Shown: positions 55,321-64,000 of the stretch, in pieces
How positions within the stretch are numbered: position 1 is the first letter of the stretch
Layout: every line of letters begins with the position of its first letter
Made by a program: the position numbers and the translations under genes
Notes under the pieces: model-generated
Told to the model about the DNA's origin: nothing
What the model saw: the letters and a program-made list of their open reading frames with translations, nothing else
Databases searched by the model: none
Origin: Atkinsonella hypoxylon
Taxonomy: Eukaryota; Ascomycota; Sordariomycetes; Hypocreales; Clavicipitaceae
Length of the DNA: 64,000 bases
Assembly (NCBI GenBank): GCA_000729835.1
Contig: JFHB01000008.1
Location: 248,001 to 312,000, forward strand
Direction of reading: 5' to 3'

Positions 55321-57299
55321 TCACCCCAAACCAGCGCTCGACCTCTTCATCGCATGCGACACTGGTTGCAGGATGCCTTTGTTGTCCGTTGTACCGAGAG
55401 CCGTACCGCAGCTCCAACCCATCTTTTCTAACATGGCTCTGCCACGATTACTTACGCCCAATTCTGGAACCGCAGCACCGACGATCTCGCCCTCCTGATA
55501 GCTAACTGCTATCCTGGAACCACCTGATGCCGATTGCATCTTACTCGTTCGCTTGCCTCCCCCCTTCATATCTAACCTAGGGAGAAAGCGACGCTTAATG
55601 TTGCTGACGGCTTGATTGAAGGCCGTCTCCATATATGGTAGGGTCCGAATAGTCCGGTGTAAGGTGGGCCGGCGCTGATCTGCTGTGCCAATCGACTTAG
55701 ATTTTATGTTAAACTTATTTGCTAATTCATGAATTATCCTTCTTGCCTGGAGATCCATTGGCGGAAAGGTTACACTGAATGGGGAGGGTTAGCTTGTATT
55801 CTTCCAGGCTAGGCCCAGCGGTTCACCGGCGGAAAAACCTACAATTCTGTCTGTAATTGTAGAAAGAGCATTAGCTCATGGGTGACTTCTGCGATAGTCA
55901 TGCCAGTGGGGTATTTTGTTCTAAGATTGTCTGATTTTGCCTTCTTCCGCAACGCGCCTAAAACACGAAGCTCCTCTCGTTGTTTTTTCCGTTCTCTTTT
56001 CTTGAGTCTGTTGTTCTTCCAGGCCATCTGTAGCTGCAGTTCTAGGTCTGTATCACAATTGTCGAAGGAGATTTGTTGTGAGCGACTCTTTTTGGCCCTC
56101 TTCATGCGTTGCACGCTGGGTCTTTCCCAATCCATGAAGTCGAAATCGACTTGTCCCCCGCTCTTGTTTGTCACTCTGCGTTGAACGTCCCAAGCACTAA
56201 AGTCTTCACCAAAATCTGTCCCAATACGTACATCTGACGCCGTGGTGACTACAGCACGATCGTCCCGTTGATCAGAGCTGTCGATAGAGTCTCCGTCGTT
56301 GTCAACTTGCAGATGATCCAAGTTGCTTTGGTCAGATGAGGAGTCATTCTTGGTGTGTTGGAAGCTGCCTGTCTGACCAACAAAAGAACCCCCAGTTGAC
56401 TGATCTGAACCGAAGAATACCTCATCGTCACTTCCACCAAGATCAAGTCGAGTACTTGAGCCCTGTGCTTCAATATCGAGCTCATCGTTAGCTCGCATAT
56501 TGTTGATATAATCGCGCAGTATGTCTTCTTCAGGGTCTATATGATGGCGGGAGTGTCGAGACATTTCTATCTCAGATCTTGTGCCTGTCCGCGTTGGGGT
56601 TGCTGACTCTGTAGGAAGGAAGCATAGATTGTCAAGTCGTTGTTGTGGATTTGCGACATGGACACTGAACATGCTCGACCTGCGCGTCGATCCTTTATAA
56701 AAACTGCCTCCTTTCCACGATTTTCGTCCTTTAAATAAAATAATCTCGTCGTCATAGTCAGTTTCGAGTGGAGAGGTTTTCTCTGGTATATTTGCCGGTG
56801 GCATTTGGCGGGTGGTATTTTTTCCCTTATCGACTGTGACAATGGTAAGGTCTAGAGAAGAAGAAGACTCATTTGTAGTACCCTTCGCCACTAGCACCTC
56901 CTGCCTTTCAACATTAGTTGATTCTGCGGCGTTCACGTTACGACTTCGAGATTCGACACGGGATTTTCTTTCGAGAGGCTTGCTCTGACCAGAACTGACA
57001 AACTGCACAGGTCTATTTCGTAGCTTAGTTTGCTCGGCCCATACAGAATGATCATGCAAAGATGTTTCTCGGGCAGTGTTGGTTAGAGTAAATCCACTTC
57101 GAACATGTTGCTCCTCCGTCGATTTAACCGGGGCAGACGGATGTTCAAAATCTGTTCCTGAGGTGCCTGCATTCGAAGGAGGGGACCGACCTATTGTATT
57201 GTGCTGTGTTTGTAGTTCGTGATCGACGGTGCCTCTTCTCACTTCTTCACTGATGGGCTTGTTGTTTTTTGGTCGACGTCGTCCTTTCGACCGAGCCAT
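55321..57299 (-). CDS. SQS1: R3H and G-patch protein Sqs1-like
   Basis: Two exons on the minus strand, 57299-55843 and 55774-55321, give 636 aa. Sqs1/Pfa1 activates the DEAH helicase Prp43 through its G-patch in splicing and ribosome assembly. The start MARSKGRRRPKNNKPISEEV is a basic head. The centre is Ser/Asp/Gln-rich and disordered, with acidic patches (DPEEDILRDYINNMRAND, LGGSDDEVFFGSDQ) and ERPSVQRMKRAKKSRSQ. The R3H domain is completed by splicing: DLQARRIIHELANKFNIKSK after the intron. The C-terminal G-patch runs NRGRAMLEKMGWSCGTALGT to NKGILQPV. The splice join TT/T (FVTFPPMD) is one of few in-frame options. It is convergent with H2B and divergent from ATG4. Confidence 0.9.
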
Positions 57300-58029
57300 A
57301 GTACTGACGATTGGGTTGAGGACGGGTGCGTTGCTTCATTGCCTGTTTATCATGCGTTTACCAAGGCTCTATACAAAATTGGGTTATCGATACGCACGCT
57401 GACACAGCCTGGTGGCTGTGATTTGCTCCTGTCAGCCCCACTACAGCAGGCAGTGCACCGTGCTTGCGCTAGCACGAACGTCATGTGGGAGGCGATCAGC
57501 CATAATGTAGTGCTCTGGATTTATTAGTCACAAGCTCATCATACATATGTGATGCGAAACTAAACAGAACCGCCTCCTGAGATTAACTCTTTTTGATACG
57601 AGCGAGTTCAATACTAAAGGCTCTGTGTTTAATACACGTCTTCTATCTTTCTACACTGTAACCACTGGAGGCAGAACCGTGCCCTGACCCGCCTTAGCTG
57701 CTTGGTCTAGCCAGATCCCATGAAGGTTCGTCGACTCAGCACCACTGGAAAAGACAAAGAGGCCTCATTACCAAATTTATTCCACCGTATCTGAAGAAGA
57801 AGAAAAAAACCAGAGGTGTGCCTGAAGCCGATCGTTTATTACTAACTCATCAACGATACTTATTCATGACACGCTAGCGTTCGGGCTGTGTTGGAGCATA
57901 ATAGTAAATTCCGCCGCTCTGCTATATTGAACATATGTCTTTCATTTCTTAAGCATCCACTCCCAGCATTCATTAGTTGCTTCCATCGAATAGTCCAGCG
58001 GATAGCTTGTGCACCATTACGGCTTCCCT
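57300..58029. other. Divergent intergenic region, SQS1 / ATG4
   Basis: Putative promoters of about 730 bp. The frame at 57219-57527 is antisense to SQS1 and not a gene. Nothing else is noted. Confidence 0.45.
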
Positions 58030-59630
58030 ATGGAATCAACCATCTCAAATGTGGACATCGGCAGGTATCGCCGCATCGTACGCATGTTCTGGGATCCTGA
58101 ACCTATCAACGACACGAATTTGGATCAGCAGGTATGGTGCCTAGGCTGCGTTTATACTCTCACTGGGAATAATGATAAGGCACAGCGCCGTGATCAGGGT
58201 GTACGTGAGTCAGCACGACCAGAAACTTCTAGTGGATTTGCCACTTCAGAAACAACAGAGAGTAAAGCAGAAGTTGCGGCGACGGCGGATCCCCTTACCA
58301 CAGATGCTCGTCAAGAATCCGAATTCAGCTTCTCCCCTGAAAGTATGTCGCCATCTCTTGCACATCATGAAGAGGCGGCACCTGGAGCTGGCTGGCCACC
58401 TGCCTTTCTACAAGACTTCGATGCACGCTTTTGGATGACATACAGGTCCAACTTTCCTCTGATACTTAAGTCTACAAGTCCGGAAGCGGCTGCAGCACTA
58501 TCATTATCAATGAGAATAAGAAGTCAATTGATGGATCAAAATGGCTTTACATCAGACAGTGGATGGGGATGTATGATTCGATCGGGCCAGAGCCTTCTTT
58601 GCAATGCGATGGCCATTCTAAACTTGGGAAGAGGTAAGCTGGTCTTAGCACAAATACAGCTAACCTTTTTTTTTGTCTTTTTGTCTTTCTTTTTCAAACT
58701 CAGACATCTTACAAACTCATAGGCTGGCGCCGAGGAATGCTTCCGGACGAAGAACGACGTCTCGTGTCTTTATTTGCCGATGATCGTCAAGCTCCATATT
58801 CTATTCATAATTTCGTACGGAATGGCCAACGATTGTGTGGGAAATTTCCAGGGGAATGGTTTGGTCCTTCAGCTACAGCTCGCTGCATACAGTAATTTGC
58901 TGGAACTCCGATCAAGATAAAAGAATGGAATTGCTAACCTATCGATGCAGAGAATTAGTTAACTCACGAGAGCCCCGTTTCCAAGTATATTCCACGGGGG
59001 ATGGTCCTGACGTATATCAAGACAGCTTTATGAGGATTGCGAAGCCTGATGGTGACACTTTCCACCCGACGTTGATTTTAGTAGGAACGAGACTTGGAAT
59101 CGATAAGATAACGCCAGTGTACTGGGAAGCTCTCATAGCATCTTTGCAGATGCCTCAGTCCGTTGGTATAGCAGGGTAAAAGCAAATTCCCTTGAACAAA
59201 TGAGTGATTATATTTGACTGAAACTGATACGCTCGACAGTGGACGACCGTCCTCTTCTCACTACTTCGTTGGTTCCCAAGGTCATTTCCTCTTCTATCTG
59301 GATCCTCACCATACTCGGAAAGCCTTGCCATATTATACAGACGTCACCAAATATACCGTTAACGATATTGACACGTGCCATACATCACGACTTCGAAGGA
59401 TTCACGTACGAGAAATGGATCCAAGCATGCTGATTGGGTTCTTGATTCAAAATGAAGCAGATTGGTTTGAATGGAAGAGATGTGTGAGACACGTGCAAGG
59501 AAAAAGCATTATTCACGTGGCAGATAATCATCCAGCAGATGAACAGCGAGGTCCCAGTAGAAGATCTGCGATTGACGAAGTTGAGCCGTTAAGTGATGAC
59601 GAAGAATTGGACACTGTTCACCCTACGTAG
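58030..59630 (+). CDS. ATG4: Cysteine protease Atg4
   Basis: Four exons, 58030-58633, 58723-58891, 58951-59175 and 59240-59630, give 462 aa. Atg4 trims Atg8 to expose its C-terminal glycine and later releases Atg8 from phosphatidylethanolamine in autophagy. The catalytic cysteine is C181 in SDSGWGCMIRSGQSLLCNAM. The Asp and His are in LDPHHTRKAL (D354, H356). Other family blocks are DIGRYRRIVRMFWDPEP at the start, GPSATARCIQELVN, LILVGTRLGIDKITPVYWEA and SSHYFVGSQG. The long Glu/Ser-rich insert before FWMTYRSNFPLI is typical of filamentous fungi. The acidic C-terminus (EVEPLSDDEELDTV) has two candidate Atg8-interacting-type Asp/Glu patches, not assigned. The GTG-started extension upstream is not used. 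Confidence 0.97.
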
Positions 59631-59839
59631 ATGGGCAGAGGATTTGAAACATTCCGTCTTCCATTGGGCACTCTTTCCCTGGCGCTTCACACAGAGCATC
59701 TTTGGTGACTCGATGTAAGAAGATCTGCGTGGATCATGGAAGTTCGTACTCTCAATCAAACACCTTCTCACTTTGACATCGCGCCCAAAGTGGACAGGCA
59801 CATTTGAAAGTAGTGAAAAATACAAAGTGATGTAACATA

Positions 59840-61564
59840 TTATTTTTGCTTTTTATCTGCCGACGTACCTGTTCTGCCACATGCAACTGCATGATTCTCC
59901 TCCCGAACATGGCGGAATAGTTTTGATCTCGAGCTGAATTTCTCTTGACATGTAGCGCACTTGGGACGTGTTGTCAGTATTCTTCCTAATCAATGTGAAT
60001 TTCTTAAATACACATACCTGTATCCCCAATTGCGCTGCTGTTTCAGCTGCTTTTCTTTGCCGCTTTGCTTTTGCCATTCCGGGTTTTCTCAGGGGAGAGG
60101 GGCTAACAGCTTTCATTGTGACGTTGCGTTCAAAGGTCAACAAGTCAATCTCCTCTTCAGAAGTAGAACAATCGCTGATGCTATCAATGTCCAGGCGTGC
60201 TTCTATCTCAGTTCTGGTGGCATACTCGTCTATGTCGTCTTCGCTAAGTGTAACCAAGACTTCTTTGGGGACTTCTTCGTCCTCAGCTTCAGCTACGTTT
60301 CGAAGAGTCCCGTGTCTTGCATCAGACCTGATGTGCGAATCTTTCGCGGTTGTCTCCTCGCTGAGAGGCTCTTGTTCATGCTCGGGCATTGCAATATCGG
60401 GTTGTCCTTCAACTTTAGATGATCCGGCACCTAAGCCGAGATCTACGCCTTCTCTTTGCAATTCCCGACGTAGCTGTTGAACGGCTTTAGAGTGTTTCTT
60501 GCTGCGCTCATGAGCTTCAAGTTGTTGAACACTTTTGAAGAACTTGTTGCAGACAACGCATTCTAGGATCTCAACCTCGGATTCTTCTTCGACATCCGAG
60601 AAACAACCCTCATTTGAGTTATCATCCCGTGATTGAGTCCATTCAAGACTTTCGTAAGACCCCATGTTTTGCAGGTGGGCGGCCCGCGATCGAGCAGCCT
60701 GCGAAGCAGCTGCGCTCCGCAATAGTTCCTGACGCTCTGCATCAGTCTGAGAATTTGGTACATATCGTGGGTCTCTTTTGCGGACAAATGTAATGAGAAA
60801 TCGTACAGCCTCGTTGAATTGACGGATGGCATCATCTCGCCACTTCTTGTTTTCCTTTTCCATAAAACGACGAACCCGTCGGTCAGGGGCATCGGATAGC
60901 CGATATTTGTCTTTCCATGCAAAGGATTTCTTTGTTGAAAACCCCGACCATGAAGCGTAGAAGGGTTTTACAACACTCTCGTAGTCATCATCTGAAGACC
61001 CAAATGTTGGATATTGGGGACACTCTACTTGCCCAAGCTCAGCAGCGGCTTTTTCTTCTATTGCCAGGTGTTCGAAGACTTCCCTCGCAATTCCAAAAAA
61101 TCCAGTGGGCTTATCATCGAGTGGTATTGTAGAGTTGAATTTGCGTATTAGGCCCAAAATGTCCTCTGTAGACGTGAGACGAACGTTGTGGAACGATGAA
61201 GGTTCAGTGCTGCCAGGATCTTCTGTTCCAGCCAGAATGGCATGGCGATGGGAGTCATACCAAGCTCGCTCTTGGGGATCGGACAGGATGTCGTAAGCCG
61301 CTTGAATCTCTGCGAACCTATTCGTAGCTTCGTGGACGTTATGGAGATTTCGATCTGGGTGCAGTTCTAGGGCCTTCCTACGATAGGCCTGTTTTATCCT
61401 GGACGCGCGTCAATACAAGCTGAGAGTACTAAAATAATACTGAATGATGCTCACTCAAGCTCTGTGGCAGTTTGTTCCACCCCAATGAGTTCATAATAGC
61501 AGGTTTTTTTTGTTGTCGTGCAGCTGTTACCACCGCCTTGTGGTGTAGACTGCTGCGCGCCCAT
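59840..61564 (-). CDS. JJJ1: DnaJ-type co-chaperone Jjj1-like
   Basis: Three exons on the minus strand, 61564-61455, 61398-60018 and 59959-59840, give 536 aa. Jjj1 (human DNAJC21) works with Hsp70 and Rei1 in cytosolic 60S maturation, releasing Arx1. The J domain opens CYYELIGVEQTATELEIKQA, with HPD at 50-52 and the downstream ERAWYDSHRHAIL. A charged middle follows (SFAWKDKYRLSDAPDRRVRR, MEKENKKWRDDAIRQFNEAV). There are two C2H2 fingers: one centred on CVVCNKFFKSVQQLEAHERS and one coded by exon 3 (CATCQEKFSSRSKLFRHVRE, starting at C498). The 61564 ATG gives a Gln/Gly/Thr-rich short head before the J domain. The domain order matches Jjj1 exactly. Confidence 0.94.
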
Positions 61565-62460
61565 ATTTACTATATTTTCCGGATCCTATTTCTGGAAGAT
61601 CGGTCATGAAGAACTGGATGACACTTCTGGAGGCTTTTTGGGTTGCCACGTCGTTATGAATAATCGCCGCTTTTGAACATAGACTAGTCAGAGAGGCAAT
61701 CTCTGGTGCTATATATAACCTAAAGCAGGCGGTTTTACTTTGACGAATTAAAGAACGGCCGGGTAAACAAGCTCGAGGATCTAATCCTAAGAGTTGAGGT
61801 TCGTGGGAAGTACACTTAATATATTCATATGTTCTCCAAGCTGCATGCAATCTGTTCTCTTGTGCTCGTATGTTGTTGATGGATGGTAACAGTGCTGGGC
61901 GAGGTTAGTGGGGAAGAGCCCGTTTGCGTACCTACCCGGCACTAAAAAGTCGATTGGCATGGCATGCAATATGGTGTAAAGACTGAGGCAACAGATCCTT
62001 AGATAAGGCGATATAACAGTGAGTTCGCACGGGAGGCAAGCAGATCCCATTGCCCTCTTTTGGCCGTTTTTATTTGTATTCCTCACATGATGTACTCTCA
62101 TATAACTCTTTCGCCATATTTTAATATCTTCATTGATTGCGTTTTGGCCGGTCTATGAATCAAAATGGCTGCATTGAACCGCGCCTGGCGAATTGTGGGA
62201 CTGGGGTACTGATATCATAACCCGCTCACTAAAGAGAACGTGGTGGCGGCGTTGCGGTCGATGTCGCGACCGATCGATTAGTAGACTAATGGAAAGCCGT
62301 CTGCACATAGCATTTGTCTTCCACTTTCCGCCATGCCAAGAAATTCGAACTAGCTACCTTACCTCGAAGCAGGTGGTATGCATATGACTGCGCGACGCAG
62401 TTATCGAAATACCGCAATACCGTTGCCCTTTGCCTACCCCTGTACCATGGGCTTGTCATA
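61565..62460. other. Divergent intergenic region, JJJ1 / SPX-RING
   Basis: Putative promoters. It contains the degenerate tRNA-like sequence at 62330-62402, listed separately. The remaining frames are not convincing. Confidence 0.5.
62330..62402 (-). repeat. Degenerate tRNA-like sequence with A and B boxes
   Basis: On the minus strand TCGCGCAGTCAT (62395-62384) resembles an A box and AGTTCGAATTT (62351-62341) a B box. Their offset is 44 nt, as in a normal tRNA, and the T-loop TTCGAAT and variable-loop-like AGGTA are in place. The acceptor and T stems do not pair, so it is probably a tRNA pseudogene or tRNA-derived element. Confidence 0.4.
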
Positions 62461-64000
62461 ATGAAGTTCGCGCATGACTTCAAGAAGACGCTTTCTAGTC
62501 AAGGTGTGTTACTATCGGGCCGTTGACGTCGTGCGCCAAGACATTTGAATATATTATTTAAGGCCGTTTATTACTTTCTGGTCCTCTGCATCACGCAAAC
62601 ATTAAATTCTAACAAAGTTGTTTCCGTTCTTAGGTTTCCCTCCCCACTGGGTGCACAACGCAATTCCTTACGGGCAACTAAAGAAGTGTCTTAAGAAAGT
62701 CCAAAAAGAGTTGCACGATCTGGGCCTTGATCCAGATACGCTGTGCGCACTGCTCGATCCAAATACAACAGCGCCTGTTGCACTCAGATACAGATTAAAA
62801 AGTATGAATCGGCAATAGGGTGGTGCTTGTCCAGTACGGGACAATTCTATTTGCTTGTGCTGACATGACTTTGTCTAAGCAGCGGCAAACGACTCCGACT
62901 TCGTCCGCCCAAAACTTACTGTTCATATGCACATACAAAATGGTGTGGCCGTTGATGCATCACTAACACCTTCATCACGCGCCTTCTTCGAGAGAATTGC
63001 CGCTGAGATACGCTTCGATCACGGTGTTGACATGACGTCAGAAACCACATCCGAAGAAACAGCAAACCAGCCCCATGATGCAACTTATGATACATATGAA
63101 AAAGTAGAAGTGCCCCTTGTCTTCGATGGAGAGTTCTTTGATTTGTTACAAAGCGATGTCAACAACCTAGACGCACTTCAAGCCGAGGAACAACATCGAA
63201 TGACGACTGATGTACTTGAGCTTGGCAAGGAAGTTTCTGTAGTGTGCCGAACCAACCGATTTTCGCGGAGTGATCTTGCCCGATGGCGTCGTATATTTGA
63301 ACTTTACCTTGACGCTGAAATATTTTTCGGTACCCATGAAAGAGATCATGGTCCGAGGTCGAGTCACACGGCACTTAAGCAACTCCAGTGGTTCCAGGTT
63401 GAAGTTGAGAAAGGGAGGTTGTCAAAGGACTTCAGGCTCAGGGAAAGCCATGTGGCATTTTCGAGATTCGTCAATTTGAATTTGACATTGTTGAAGAATC
63501 TCCAATTCCAGGAACTGAACAAACTCGCAATTTTCAAGATTCTAAAGAGTAAGTCCAGCGAACGATGAATTGCCCATATCCAACAGTAACTTACCACAAC
63601 TACAGAGTTCGACAAAAGAACATCCCTAGGTGTCTCACAGACATTGCGCTCCATGATTCGTTTTGAGTGTTTCTTGTCCAGAGACATCGCTAAAGATGTT
63701 TGCGCTCAAATGTCACAAGAACTTGTTACTGTCGTCCCACAGTTAAATGATTATTTGTGCCCTGTTTGCTTTTCTGTAGCCTACCGGCCCGTTCGGCTTG
63801 ATTGCCAGCACGTGTTTTGCATAAGATGCGTTGTTAAAATCCAACGGCGGAATGAAAGGCATTGTCCATTGTGTCGCGCTGACGTTGTTATGAGCGCATC
63901 GTCAGGTAAGAGACCACTCGCTCGTGGATTCATGCTGTGCTCAAGCGTTCTAATCGATACAGATAATTTGGACCGCGTTTTGGGAAAGTACATGAAGAAA
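62461..64000 (+). CDS. SPX-RING E3 ubiquitin ligase-like protein, 3' end missing
   Basis: Five exons or parts of exons, 62461-62503, 62634-62801, 62883-63548, 63606-63905 and 63963 onward, give 405 residues before the window ends. The start MKFAHDFKKTLSSQGFPPHW is the beginning of an SPX domain, which senses inositol pyrophosphate or phosphate status in phosphate homeostasis. It continues IPYGQLKKCLKKVQKELHDL and ARWRRIFELYLDAEIFF, ending in a helix KLAIFKILKKFDKRTSLGV. A C3HC4 RING finger follows: CPVCFSVAYRPVRLDCQHVF then CIRCVVKI and CPLCRADVV. This SPX-RING arrangement matches the fungal RING-14 type. The substrate is unknown. Every splice restores frame. The window ends at a codon boundary within exon 5 (DNLDRVLGKYMKK). 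Confidence 0.93.

Noticed and set aside
1..64000. CRISPR arrays, rRNA genes, functional tRNA genes
   Set aside because: None seen by eye. The genome is eukaryotic and the two tRNA-like sequences do not fold.

Overview
The window is nuclear DNA of a filamentous ascomycete (Pezizomycotina). Most genes are broken by short GT..AG introns of about 45-75 nt, and the content is fungal (DASH subunit Dam1, Bud20, Ytp1, Gaa1, Rsc1, complex I subunits). The H2A N-terminus resembles Sordariomycetes histone H2A, but the class is only a tentative inference. Thirty protein-coding loci are recognised, about one per 2 kb; two run off the window (glucan synthase at the left, an SPX-RING protein at the right). 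Start and splice coordinates were worked out by hand. Every multi-exon model was checked for reading-frame continuity and for conserved residues across junctions, but none has transcript support.

Left part (1-20,000): start of a beta-1,3-glucan synthase (-), a GCNA/SprT-like protease (+), BUD20 (+), DAM1 (-), a membrane-anchored Sec14/CRAL-TRIO protein (+), a HIT hydrolase (-), MOG1 (+) and mitochondrial aconitase (+), then a 3.1-kb AT-rich gene desert. Middle (20,000-43,000): rhomboid RBD2 (+), GPI transamidase GAA1 (+), proteasome RPN9 (-), complex I 40-kDa subunit (+), EFM5 methyltransferase (+), SAGA deubiquitinase UBP8 (-), RAD54 (+), RSA3-like (+), YTP1 (-), an intact 397-bp MITE with an 8-bp target duplication, a metallo-beta-lactamase-fold protein (-) and a mitochondrial carrier (+). 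Right part (43,000-64,000): RSC1/2 remodeller subunit (-), OTU1 (+), KGD2 (-), a complex I LYR subunit (+), divergent histone genes H2A (-) and H2B (+), SQS1 (-), ATG4 (+), JJJ1 (-) and an SPX-RING ubiquitin ligase (+, partial).

The genes are housekeeping genes on both strands, with no sign of an operon-like or secondary-metabolite cluster. Several act in shared processes: the TCA cycle and respiration (aconitase, KGD2, two complex I subunits), ubiquitin and proteolysis (UBP8, OTU1, RPN9, SPX-RING, ATG4), and chromatin and repair (H2A, H2B, UBP8, RSC1, RAD54, GCNA). I found no convincing undescribed multi-gene system. The most unusual items are the MITE, a perfect 32-bp CCTA/TAGG palindrome with related motifs in other intergenic gaps, two degenerate tRNA-like sequences, 11-16-nt exons, and the membrane-anchored N-terminus of the Sec14 protein.
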